DNA from: Lobosporangium transversale
Taxonomy: Eukaryota > Mortierellomycota > Mortierellomycetes > Mortierellales > Mortierellaceae
DNA length: 64,000 nucleotides
Reading direction: 5' to 3'
NCBI RefSeq assembly: GCF_002105155.1
Contig: NW_019028985.1
Coordinates: forward strand, 124,001 to 188,000
Made by a program: the position numbers and the translations under genes. Below, in pieces: positions 1 to 11,023 of this stretch (the first letter of the stretch is position 1; each line of letters starts with the position of its first letter). The notes beneath the pieces are model-generated. The model was not told the DNA's origin and did not search any database. It saw nothing but the letters and a program-made list of their open reading frames with translations.

Positions 1-520
1 TTATTAGTCTTTATTCTCTATTCTTTATTATCTATTACCATGTTATTACACCTCTAAAATCTTTGATATCCAGTGTCCAACACGGATATGTGTGAGAGAG
101 AGTCCATTTGAATATTTATTGAGAAGAAGGATGCATAAATAAAGAATAAAGAATAAAAAGGGGAGTAGCATGATAATTTGTGGATACCCTGACTCTGTGT
201 CCATGCATAACAACCACAGCAGCTCCAAATCCTGCTGCTGTGTTTTTTAAAACAGTTGTGAAGGAACGGAAAGGCCTTTGGAGTGTCAATACGTGCCAAC
301 GGACTCGTGTACATGCATGTTATGTGCAAAGACCAAACAGAGGAATCGCTTCCCATATCCCACCCTCTCCTTTTTTTTTCTTTTTTTTTTTTTTTTTTTT
401 TTTTTTCCGCGAGTCATGGCGGCTATCTTCTAGGGGGTTCATCTTCCATATCTAACGACTTTTTTTTTTTTTTTTTTTTTTTTTTCCCTTTTTCATGTAG
501 ACTACCATGCGCAGTCACCC
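1..520. other. 5' flank of the first gene, with poly-T tracts
   Basis: I recognise no gene here. The stretch contains two long poly-T tracts (about 371-406 and 461-485) followed by a good 3' splice site, TTTCATGTAG, ending at 500. This suggests that an untranslated or short coding exon of the next gene lies upstream. Short reading frames in this stretch are built from poly-Phe or poly-Lys and are not credible genes. Confidence 0.5.
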
Positions 521-2472
521 ATGCGCGAAGGCCACAGTACATTTCCATCAGCACCTCCGTCTCAATATTCAGGCCATGGTTCATCAGAAGAGGTACATGA
601 GATACGGTCGCAGTCTGGTGGAGACACACTCTCAATAAACGACCAAGGGTCAATGATAATTATGCCTCCACCACCTGCAGTGGGGCAACGCGAGGATCAT
701 CATCGCCATTCACCTACACTGGCTGCAAGCCAAATATTATTGGCGGCGAGCTATAGTGCCCGACCCGAATCTCCTGCCTATCTCCCTTATCAGCCATACA
801 GCAATCAACCCTTACCTTCCCCGTCCATTATGGACGCTTATCGATCCAGTGCTGCATACTCTTCACCAGGATTGGGACCTCTTCCCACAGGGTTTCCTTT
901 TGAGGAGCAGCGAGAGCGTTCATCCGACTATGGTAGTAGCAATAAAGCAGATCCTTATCGCTCCGCTTACTCTCAACAACACCACTATCATCCTCACCAT
1001 AACAGTAGCCATCTTAGTAATCAATCAAACTGTTCTCCTTATCTTGGATCAGGAACCGGATCACCCAACCCAAACGAAGACTTCTCATCCTCATTCGATT
1101 CACGATTTTCAGGCACGAGCCACCAACAACTTCAACCGCAACAGCAAAATAATAACAACAACAGTCAACAGTACTCGACGCGAGACCTGGCTGGCCAGGG
1201 ATCAACTCAAGCACTCTCAGCTACAGGCCTCGACACGAACAATGTCAAAAGACAACAAAGAAACATTAAATCCAGCGAAGTTGTAGAGGCAGCACAGCCT
1301 TTAGGTAACGATATACCCATGATGGCCATGGGCAGTAACAACCTCTCCACAGGAACGGAAGACAAGCCACAGTCTACCACTCAACTTTCTCAGTTCTCCA
1401 AAACGGATTCATCTGGAAAAACCAAGAAGGCTCCTAGCAAGATTGAAGAGGAAGAAAATGATGTAATCCTCCAAAAGCTGGGAGTCATTAGCGCTACCGA
1501 CAACAATGGGACCCGCAGTAAGGGATCTCGAAGCGGGATCTCCTACGGAAGCGGTCGCTCTCGTGGTAGAAGGAGCCAGTGGGCAGATGAATCCGGAGAT
1601 GAATATGGTCATAATCATAAGGGTCGCCGCCTTGATCGAATCCGAAGAGGACATGAAGCGCAAAGATGCTGTTGTTGCACAACACGGACTTGCGTCTTCC
1701 TCACATTTGCACTCCTCATTTCCTTTGCTTTGGCCTTGTACTTTTTGGTACCTAGGACACCCTATTTCGCGTTCGAATCTGTCACACCCAATGGACCACC
1801 TGTGATTACTAAGGACCGGATTCGAGAACCTTTTGCAATCCAGATATTGATCGATAGCAAGAGCAACTATGTGCCCATCCGTATCGATGCTATTGAAATG
1901 ACTGTAAGTTTTATTCTTTCTCTCCTGATATCCTTCTTCTACTTCAAAGGGCAAGCAGCAGTCTCAATGATGGAAGAAAAGCTTGTATTCACATTCTTTT
2001 CTTAATATATATTTATCAAATATTTTAGGTATGGCTCCAATACAACCGGACCAAAATAGCAGACAATGACGACATGGCATCCTCGTTTGTAATCCAACCC
2101 CGAGTCGATCAAGTGATATCGATTCCCATGATACTTAATTACAGATCTTATCGGATGGATATCAGCACTGACAAAGTTCTTCAAGAGTTAGTGGAAGCAT
2201 GCACCTATGTTGATCTCGACTCGTTGGATGAAGGGGTGATGGTTCCAGGGATCAATCTTATTGTAGGCGGGAGACTGCACATTTGGGGTTTGTCTTGGAT
2301 CTGGAAACCTACGTTCAGCTTCGATGCTGATAATGTACCCTGTCCTGTCAATTCTCGAGATCGTCCTGCGGGAATAAGCCCAGGTGGTGATCCCGGAAAC
2401 CCTTCAACTTCCTCGATAGTACGACCTGTTCCGGTCCCATCTGCGACTGCTATGATGACCAGCATTGTTTAA
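521..2472 (+). CDS. Single-pass membrane protein with disordered N-terminus and LEA-like C-terminal domain (hypothetical)
   Basis: Two exons, 521-1903 and 2029-2472, joined across a GTAAGT...TTTTAG intron in phase 0, give about 608 residues. The first ~390 residues are low-complexity (Ser, Gln, Asn, Pro, Tyr), with an Arg-rich patch before a CCCC motif. A single hydrophobic span (TCVFLTFALLISFALALYFL) follows near residue 395. The ~200-residue C-terminal part (VTPNGPP, VPIRIDAIEMTVWLQ, then MSxG-like beta segments) resembles the extracytoplasmic LEA-14/NDR1-like beta domain of fungal membrane proteins; this is a family-level inference. The predicted topology is a cytosolic N-terminus and lumenal or external C-terminus. 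The frame is open upstream of ATG 521 to the splice site at 500, so an upstream exon is possible. I do not know its function. Confidence 0.75.
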
Positions 2473-2701
2473 GACTCATTATCGTCCTCTCTCTCGCTTG
2501 CTCTATCTTTTTTTTTTTTATTTTATTTTTTTTATATATATATATCATTATGTACTTTATCATGGCATCCATTTTAACTATATACTTCATTCTTTGACAT
2601 TTCTGACCATAACTTTCGCATACAAACATTTCAATTTCTCCTCCCATCACTCCCCCACTTCCATTCCACTCATTGTATATAAAATCACTTTTTCTTTCTC
2701 T

Positions 2702-2745
<44 letters not shown>

Positions 2746-2988
2746 CGCTTTTTTTTTTTTTTTTTTTTTTTTTTTTCTTTTTTTTTTTTTTTTACTTAAG
2801 CTCATAAAGAAGATTGACATTACTTATGAATGCTGTTTAGACAATGGTGGTGCTCTATTCTATTAGCTTGACAAACTGTACTATGAGGTTTCAATAAGTA
2901 ATGATAGTTGAAGTAGATTAACATAAGAAAGAAGACAGCAAGAAGGCTCTTGGAGGAAGAAAAGTCAGGAGGTTCTCTTCCACTCTGT
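2473..2988. other. 3' UTR and convergent intergenic stretch with a giant T-tract cluster
   Basis: No gene is visible. Positions about 2702-2793 hold a cluster of very long T runs broken only by short C/G interruptions. It lies between the + strand gene ending at 2472 and a probable - strand gene whose stop codon is at 2989-2991. AT-rich 3' UTR sequence (TATATATATA near 2534) precedes it. Confidence 0.6.
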
Positions 2989-4400
2989 TTATTTTTTTTT
3001 ATCATCGTCATGGCCTAAACTACTTTTATACTGCTGCTGTTGCTGTTGCTGTTGCTCGCGGTAGCCGTCCAGATAACTCTGGTGGTTTGCGCTATGGAAG
3101 CTTCCTCGTCGGTCGAGGTCATACGCAAACTTGGCATATCCTATTTGGCAGACTTTTTCCTTTCCCGATTGTTAGAAAGTTTAGTAGGGAAGAATCGGAT
3201 GGGAAGATGAGAAATCAGTCACTCCTAACCGCTAACAATAATAATAAAAAAGTCCTTTAAAGAAACACGTAGTAAACACCCGAAGAGGAGATGGTTGAAC
3301 TCCTTTCTGAATGCTCCATGGCTCCTGACAGCTGAACGGCAACGGTTACAGCGAGAATATTGGTGTGAGGGAGACGCAGATGTTGACGATTCTGGATCGA
3401 TAGGAATAGATGTGTGCTATGTGGCCTATCAGGACTGTTACCAGCTCTGATCTGTCATGATCACATTTGTCTTCCTTATCGCCGTCTGATCCTCTTCTAT
3501 CGATACCACTGTCAGCTCCAATGACACTACCGGTCGACTTGATTTGTTTCTTCTCATGAGATGGACCCAATGATACTTGTTAATCAGCGGCGCAATCTTC
3601 AACTGTCCTTACAGCTGCAGTCTTCAATGCTCCCTTCTTTTTTTTATATTTTATTTTTGTTTCATTCTTCTCTTCTACATGATTATTTCTGTATGGCATG
3701 TGCGGCGTAAAAAGGTTTGTGATCACTACCGACAGAAACAAGGTTTCGACACAAAGTCCCAAAGGAATCGAGATTGCCTGAATATGTGGATAGACTTTGA
3801 TCTGAATGCTATTATTTTTACTGCTGCTGTTGCGGTTGCTGTTTTTATTGTTGCTGTTATGTCTCAGGAAAAGAAGGAGACGTTGGCTTGAGAGACAGGG
3901 CCGGGAACGACCACGTTGATGTCATTCGTAGGAAAGGAAGGGAAGGGAAGGGAAGGGGAGAAGAAGAGACATCCAAGATAGGCTCACCAGCTTTCGGAGG
4001 AATTAGAGTTGCCATTGAGAGGGGCCAGATTTCTCGGTCATTAAGGGAGGCAGGCAATATGGGAGTGACTGGACTGGAATGTGCGGAAGTAAGGATTAAA
4101 AAAAAAAAAAAAAAAAAAAGATGTAGTAAGCAATAAGAGTAATATGGCAGTAAGGATAGAACTGAGAAGAGAGATAGCAATAAAAAAAGAAGTATAGAAA
4201 AGTGAACTGAACTGTACATACCTCTTTCCTGTTTTCTTGTCTCTTTTCTTTGGAACAAGCGAAAGACGCAGCATGAGAAGCTAATATGGTCCTGCAAAAA
4301 AAAAAAAAAAAAAAAAAAGACATAGAGGATGAAGGGATTCCTTGAGAGCCTGTATGATGGGCAAGGGATATTGTGGAGGGTCGAGACTTTAGAACACATG
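2989..4400 (-). CDS. Possible multi-exon hypothetical gene, structure unresolved
   Basis: Several fragments on the minus strand look like real exons. The 3' exon (about 3150 down to stop TAA at 2989-2991) encodes GYAKFAYDLDRRGSFHSAN, then a Q8 tract, and ends in DDDKKK; it is preceded by a CTAAC branch-like site and AG. A second block (about 3570-3430) encodes a charged stretch containing STGSVIGADSGIDRRGSDGD and reaches a GTAACA donor. Another (about 4290-4222) is flanked by poly-T plus TTGCAG and by a GTATGT donor. I could not join them into one confident frame, so the limits are approximate. The protein would be hydrophilic and low-complexity, with no recognised domain. Confidence 0.3.
3940..3958 (+). 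other. Potential G-quadruplex
   Basis: Four G runs (three GGG and one GGGG) are separated by exact AA loops, fitting the canonical G3+N1-7 quadruplex pattern. It sits in the template of a possible intron of the unresolved minus-strand gene. Function is unknown. Confidence 0.55.
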
Positions 4401-6451
4401 CCTCAAAATACAAAAAACTGTATGCGTGCAGCAATGAGGTCACTGGTTCGGCGAAATACTTCAATGGCGAGATGTTTACATATCTGATGGGATGAGGGGT
4501 TACGCCCCCCTTCAGCACAGATAAAAAAAAGAAAAAAAGAAAAAAAAAAGAGATGCTGCATGCTGCCCAAGAAGGTAATAAGTATTGGCGCCATGGCCAT
4601 TACGAGGGCACAGACAAAAATAAAACAAAAAAAACTCGACTAAACGTCAGGAGAGCTGCAGGTGAAGGGAAGGGGAAGGGTTAGTGAAAGGGCAGCATGC
4701 CGGTATATGTGGGAGGGTCTAATTGAGGGTGGCAACAAAAGAAGAGATAAGGCATGAGGGCGGGAGAAAGAGAAAGGATAATCGCTGAGGCCCCAGAAAA
4801 GGAAGAAAGAAAGAAAAAAAAAAAAAAAAAAAAAAAGAGAGAAAACTAAGCAAGGTCTAGGTATGGTCTAGAGGTAAGCACCAGCTAAATGCTTTGGGAT
4901 TTAAGAATCGATGTGCAAAATAACGCGATAAAGTTTGTTGTCAAGACGCCCAACCTTATCGGGTGCACGTTTATTCCAAATAGAGCAATAGTTCACGGAG
5001 TTTAGTCACAAGTGCATGTACTACAAACAATATAACAACCAGTGATCAATCTCTTCTCACGCTAAAGTGCAACGAATGTGGTTGTGAAAAGCTCTTATCC
5101 CTTCGTCCAAATTTGCCATTATAAATTGGCTTAAAATCCAGCAATTCATGGGCATTGTCATTGTCTTGAAATTTTATTTTGATGTCGAAATAAATGACCG
5201 AAACTAAATTGTCATGGAGCTATCCTGGCTTCTTTATTTGTGCAAATAAAAAACTCTTGAAGACTTTCGCATGACCCTAGCATCCGCTTGGGGGTCCATT
5301 GTATCGTTTATTTATTGACTAGTGTAATAGCAGTGATAATATTCGCCGCCGTAGTCGTAGTCTCGACTTGAAAGGAGGGCAATCTGAGTTGATTCATTCT
5401 ACCGCACCATAGAGCTTGACTAACTTGATCTTTTCCTGTACAGCCCCGGCAAGACTTGATTTGTCACATCGTTTGCTTGCTCGTCTTCTTGCGTTCCCTT
5501 GATGTATCTGGGTTGGTAAGCACTGCTAATAGAGTTTGTTGGGCCTGTTGAAACCAGAGGGAGCCACAGCAACATATCATACCCAAGGTGATACAAATAT
5601 CTCTGTTGGAGTGAGTGGTGAACTGTGTGTGGTTCAGATGTAGTGGACATAAACGGTGAAAGAATGCATCGAAAGGATGTGAGCGGTTATGAGAGCAAGG
5701 AAGAAGGGGTTGGTATGCCTGTTCAAGTCCTTGGCAAGAGAGCATGAGTAGCAGTTGTGATCAATGGTATAGTTTCTAGACCCTATCTTCCACGTACAGC
5801 ATTGCATTATTGTTGTTTTCAGACCTGGCACCAATAATGCGAGGTATTTCTTTTTCTGAGGGTTCCTTGTGTTAAACGGTCAGACAGAAAGCTTAGAAGA
5901 GATACAGACACAACGGTGAAAAAAATGTATGTGAGCAAACAGTTGCTGTGTTTATTTGTTGTCTGCACATGCCTTCTTTCATCGCGGGCTTTTTTTTTTA
6001 TTGTCGCAAATCTTGTTTCCTTTTTTGTTCGTCAATCACTGTGTGCACGAATAAGCAGCTGAAGCATCTCTTTGGTTTCTGTACATGTATAAACACATTT
6101 TACATCGCGAGGTCTTTTTTTGTTCAAAACACAAGCGTTTTCCATTGGTGCCTCCAAACAAACTTTATCTTGGCGGCCACTCCACAATCATCTCATGGTT
6201 ATAACAATCTCAAGGAAAGAAACTCAAACGCGTCGGTATTAATCTCGCTTCTGTATTTCTAGATGCATATGTTTTGGCGATTGGTATCAACTATCAAATT
6301 CACACATACACACACCAAACGACCGCCAAAAACCACCACTCTCGCTTCTGCTCTCCCTCCATCCACAAGGCGCTGCGCAATATCACCATTAACAAGGCAT
6401 CGTCCAGTAAGAAAGGGTGCTTAGATAGCTTTTACTTCAAGCAATAAGCGC
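4401..6451. other. Gene-poor stretch before the Fanzor-like locus
   Basis: I see no convincing gene, RNA gene or repeat array. The first part (to about 4840) is purine-rich with several A runs, including one at about 4807-4836. The rest is ordinary AT-rich sequence with frames shorter than about 105 codons and no family resemblance. The missing 5' part of the Fanzor-like gene would be expected near 5500-6450, but I could not find its PIN catalytic motifs there in any frame. Confidence 0.45.
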
Positions 6452-7871
6452 ATGCAACTACATCACTCCTATCTCCGCCATTGCTGCCGGGATCTGAGAG
6501 TCAACCTTCCGCACCGTAGACGGAAGTTTGGGGTTTACGATATAGACATCGTTATCCAAGCACTAAGACTGCCATCACACGCGCATCTGGTGTTATTCTG
6601 TGCCATCGCAGGCAATGACTACTCAAGGAACCTCGAGACGTTAGGCCCGGTTAATAATCTTCGATTAATTCGAAACGTTGCGTGGAACGAGAACTACAAT
6701 AAAATGCTTCGGGACTACCTAAGGAAAGCTAGTAAGGTGTTGGGAAGGAACGCAGCCTCTGAAGAAGGCCGTTTCAGAGTAGCTCTCCGCATTTTTTACT
6801 TCCGGCCATCAAACGTCGGCCCAAGCGTTACCATCGAACAATGAGTTCGATAACTTCAAGCAGCGTCTACTCAATGGAAAGGATCTTCGCCATAGAATGG
6901 CTCAGCAAAGGCAAGCGCCGCAGAACGTAAGAAAGCTCAAGCTATAGTTTTGACCTTGAAACCAAACGTCCCCAATACTAATCGTTAGTCCCTTTCTTGA
7001 CTAATGTAGAGACACACCATCATTCTATATAGCGAAAGGGTCACATAGGAGCCAGTTCCGGCCCATCTTTTCTGACAAGGCGAGCATATTGAATGGGCGC
7101 ACAGTTGATATCAGTAACTGCCGTCAGCACGATAGGCCGGGCCTTAAGCATCCACCACGTCGGAAAAAGGCAAAAAAGAAGCAACAGAAAAAACAAAAGC
7201 GGAAGCACAAAGGCAAGAAGCCTCACAGGGCTAAAAAAGAAGGTGCACCAATTAGGAACTTGAAGGATGCTACGAAGGTTGATCACAGCTACAGCAGTAA
7301 GCACCATATCAAGGCCTTAACAATTGAGTCCCTTAAGGCCTCCATGGCAAGGAAAGGCGGACTGGACGCAGATGAAAGGGATAGTATTGCAAACCAGATC
7401 CGAGAGGCAGTTGTTGTCCTCAACCGACTACGCCGCTATGCATACTGGGCGATTGCCTTGGACATTGAGAGGATCATGCGGCTACCAGGGGCAGCAAGGT
7501 CGAGGGAAAAGGCACTGGACGAGGTCTTGGATAGCTTCCGTCTCGCCACCCTTCTTTTAAGTGGTCAAGGTGGCCCCAATTCAGCTTACGCGAGGACAAA
7601 AAAACAAGGAAAGGCGGTAGAAACGCCCCATTACCTCCTCGCTTATGAACATTTCAAGGCCACCACTGAACTTTCCCCAATAAAGGAAATAGACATCACA
7701 TTGGGGGACGCGCAAGGCTTTGATCCCAAAAAGATCTCATTTCCAAGAGCGCCAGAGCTACTAATGGGCCAAGTACAGACATCATTAAGGCAGCACTACA
7801 GGAACGCAATGGTATAACCTTGTGTAGGGTATTTTCATGTATATTCTGCAATCAAATGCTCTTTATTCAGA

Positions 7872-7904
<33 letters not shown>

Positions 7905-9543
7905 CTAGTTTGATGTCGAGAAAACAAACGAAGATATGAGCGACATTGAGTTTTTTTTGCGGGAGAACAAAAAAGTGAAAAAATACTCAGACTTTCCTAC
8001 GTCCCCCTGGTCACCCGGGTATGTGTATCTGTCTGAACACGCCCTAGTTGACATCCTCTGGGCGAACGGAGATACCAGCAGCTGCTGGAGCGTATTCTGC
8101 CTCTCAACAATCCTTCCAAGACTGCAATGTTTGAGTGTGTACAGGGAACAAAAGGGGTTTTGATTCAGGCTCTCTTTTGTGACATTGGAGGCGATCGCAT
8201 GGTTCTTGGATATCGAGACAAAGTATCCCTGCAGTCACAGGACAAAGATCTAACTCGGTTCAAACTCAAAGGAACGATTTCTACCAACGGTCTAGTTCTG
8301 AATCTACTTGCCTATGACACAACCCAGACGAAGAGACAGCAGCAGTCTGACGTAGATGAAGAAGACCCCAGCCAAGAACTGGAGCTTTCTCAGGGATTTC
8401 TCAACACGACGTGTTCAAAGGCAGCCGGTGAAGACCTGACAGATGAAGACTATGCAAACATAAACTGGAAGAGGAGCTCCAAACTGCTTGAAAATGTTGA
8501 GCTCACATTCAACAAACCAGGGCGGTGCCCATCCGCAAACACCACAACTATCGTCGGATGCGATCCTGGTATTGTTAACGCCCTTACGTTTTCCTCCCTG
8601 GGTCCTCACAACCTTAACTTGCGGCAAACGGTAAAGGTGAGAAGCAGGTTCTTGTACCTCCCTGTCCTCCGCTTCAATCACCTGTTGAACAAAAGGAAGC
8701 GTGAAAAAGGAATGATTGAGGTTGAGAGCGCCATCCCTGTGTTTGGAAGGGATACGTACAATGAGTACTTTCAATGGATGAACGAGGAGTCCCAGACACA
8801 GATAGGATCAAAGAATTTGGATGTGCTTCAAGAGTTCTACGAGTCCAGATGGCACCTGAAAAAAAAAAATGGGCCCTACGAAAGGCTCAACGAGCTACGT
8901 TCGACTACGCGGTACAGCGAGTGTTGAAGATGCTCGGGGAAAAAGGAGTGCTTGTCGTCGGCCTAGGGTCCTTTGAAAGTAGTAAAGGAGTTCCCAGCAA
9001 GCACACTGCTATAACGAGACACCTTGTCACACAGGTATGGCTTTTTTTAAAAAAAGTAAGAAAAGCTGGAGCGCCATAGAACCCTTGCTAATAAACGACT
9101 GCCATTTGAAACGCTTAGGTCAAACCACGAGGACACTTCGCTGTAGGAGCGCACGAATTTTACACCAGCGCCCGCTGTCGCCGACCCCTCTGTGATAGCT
9201 TTTTAGAGACGGTGTACCCTCGCTCTAAATATTGCCGGGCATGTAAGGTATTCTTCGACCGTGACGCAGTAGGGGCGGAAAACATCGCAAGAATCGGTCT
9301 TGCTCAAATTGAGAGGCAAGAGAGGCCTGCAAAGTACAAGCCCACGGAAGAGTCGCCTGCTCCGGCTGCAAAGCGCACGACGCTAAACACAAGTATTTGG
9401 GTGCCGGCACACCCACAAAAAATTTGTAAGTTCTGTTTATTTTCGTCTCCTGTATCCTCTCTAATCTTTTGCCCTTGAATTTCTGGACTAACTTTAAAAA
9501 CCGTACAGATCAACAGATAATTAGAGTGGTTGATCCATACTAG
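6452..9543 (+). pseudogene. PIN/XPG-like tail fused to Fanzor (TnpB-like RuvC nuclease), frame-disrupted
   Basis: A colinear series of + strand blocks. (1) 6452-6841: an H3TH-like segment of a PIN/XPG-FEN fold, GVYDIDIVIQALRLPSHAHL then AGNDYSRNLETLG. (2) 7010-7811: a Lys/Arg-rich linker and helical region ending HYRNAM. (3) After intron 7812-7908 (poly-T, TTCTAG), a block starting FDVEKTNEDMSDIEFFL. (4) About 8060-9034: the RuvC core with IVGCDPGIVNA (Asp codon 8562-8564), EFYESRWHLKKK and VLVVGLGSFESSKG. (5) After intron 9035-9118, HEFYTSARCRRPLC...YCRAC, a C4 zinc ribbon, then FFDRDAVGAENIARIG (RuvC-III, Asp 9263-9265). A further intron, 9426-9508, allows a TAG stop at 9541-9543. This order matches Fanzor proteins, the eukaryotic relatives of TnpB RNA-guided nucleases. 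Frame breaks near 6790-6842, near 8060 and in the A11 run 8859-8869, and a missing PIN N-terminus, indicate a decaying copy. Family assignment is strong; activity is doubtful. Confidence 0.85.
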
Positions 9544-10706
9544 ACACTATACGGCTTCCGTTAGATTAAGGACGCACAAACCAGCAGTAAACCTCTATCC
9601 AATCTTGATTTTTGGTGACATAGTTCTCTCTGTCATCCTATCTCACTTTTCGAAGAGACAGATCAAAAAAAAAAAAAAAAAAAAAAAAGAGAGATCAATG
9701 CACACCTTTGTGAAGTTTATTTTCGCGTCTCTTCCACGTCCATGCAGGGTTCACTATTGATTAATATTTACTGTCTACTCTAGTAAGGTTTGCATGTGAA
9801 CATGTGGAAGGAACGTTACAACGGAGAAAGGCGTGGAACAAATAATAGGGCAAGACAGTCATATTTCCGTGGCGAACTGAGGGAGGGATAACTTTCCCAC
9901 AGACTGAAGAGTTTTACTGAGCCCATCCAGTCCTCAATTTTTTTGTTTTTTGCCATTAGCGTGTGTCGATTCGTTCATATAAGAAATAAACACAATTTCT
10001 TGATCTATTATCGATAGCCGCCTTTTGTACATGTTAATATAGTATCGATTATTAATACTGTTGTATTTGAGGTGTGTTGAGGATGAGGAACACTCACTAT
10101 GTAACACAGTAGCATAGCGGATCGAGGAAAAACTTGGTTCAGCAGAAAGCAACGAGGGGTGATGTTTCTCATTTGAAGTAATTTTTTCTTTTCTTTTTTT
10201 TTTTTTACGAGCCCCCTTTCCCCCCTTTCATATCTTGATCACCCTTTCCATACCATTGAATACTTCCTGATTCCTTCCAAGATCATTGTGCTAGGCATTG
10301 TGCCATTCTTTCCCCTTTATTCCATGGTACACCCCTTGTTTGATTCCTCCTTGACCAAGACAACAAAATCCTATATACTTTCTGGTTTGTGCTTTTTCTT
10401 TTTTTCTTTTTTTTTTGTCTTCATGATCACTACATTCGTCACGCTTGTTCAATATGAGCATTAATCGAAGCTCTAAGTACTGAAAGGAACAATATAAAAA
10501 CATCATTAGTATATATACTCCCAATCACCACTATTGAATGCACAAGATTCTTCATGTTCAAACGTATTGAATGCGAAAGTCCTGGAAAGGGAATTAAAGA
10601 CAAGGGAGCTATCGCAGGGACATGCATCGATAGCCAATGGTCCTCACAGGCTATTTAAATCGTATTTTAAAATATGTTGTCAAGAGTCAAGAACAATAAC
10701 AAATGC

Positions 10707-10739
<33 letters not shown>

Positions 10740-10990
10740 ACCTCTCTCCATTTCAGTCTCTCTCTTTTTTTTTTCTTCACTTTGTTTAAACCTTCTTTGT
10801 CCCTCTGTTCTCTCTTTCTCTTCTTCTCTTCCAATCTTTTTTGCCTTCAACCCCTCTCCTTCTCCTACGCGATTCCCTTGCGTCTCTTCTGCCTTTCAAT
10901 AATACATCTGCTCACCCTCTTTCCCTTTTACCCTTTTATTGTATATTGACACGTATTGATCTCAATCCCATCGTCTGACAAATCGTACTG

Positions 10991-11019
<29 letters not shown>
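10991..11019. repeat. CT dinucleotide microsatellite
   Basis: About fourteen uninterrupted CT units within a broader pyrimidine-rich stretch upstream of the HMG-box gene. It is a simple sequence repeat, probably length-variable. Confidence 0.9.

Positions 11020-11023
<4 letters not shown>

Noticed and set aside
4096-4600. Frames rich in Phe or Lys around poly-A/T tracts
   Set aside because: They are translations of homopolymers; only the splice-flanked fragments were kept, as a low-confidence gene.
5464-5745. 93-codon minus-strand frame upstream of the Fanzor-like gene
   Set aside because: It is Cys/His/Ser-rich without an ordered motif; spacing does not fit a zinc finger and no homology is recalled.
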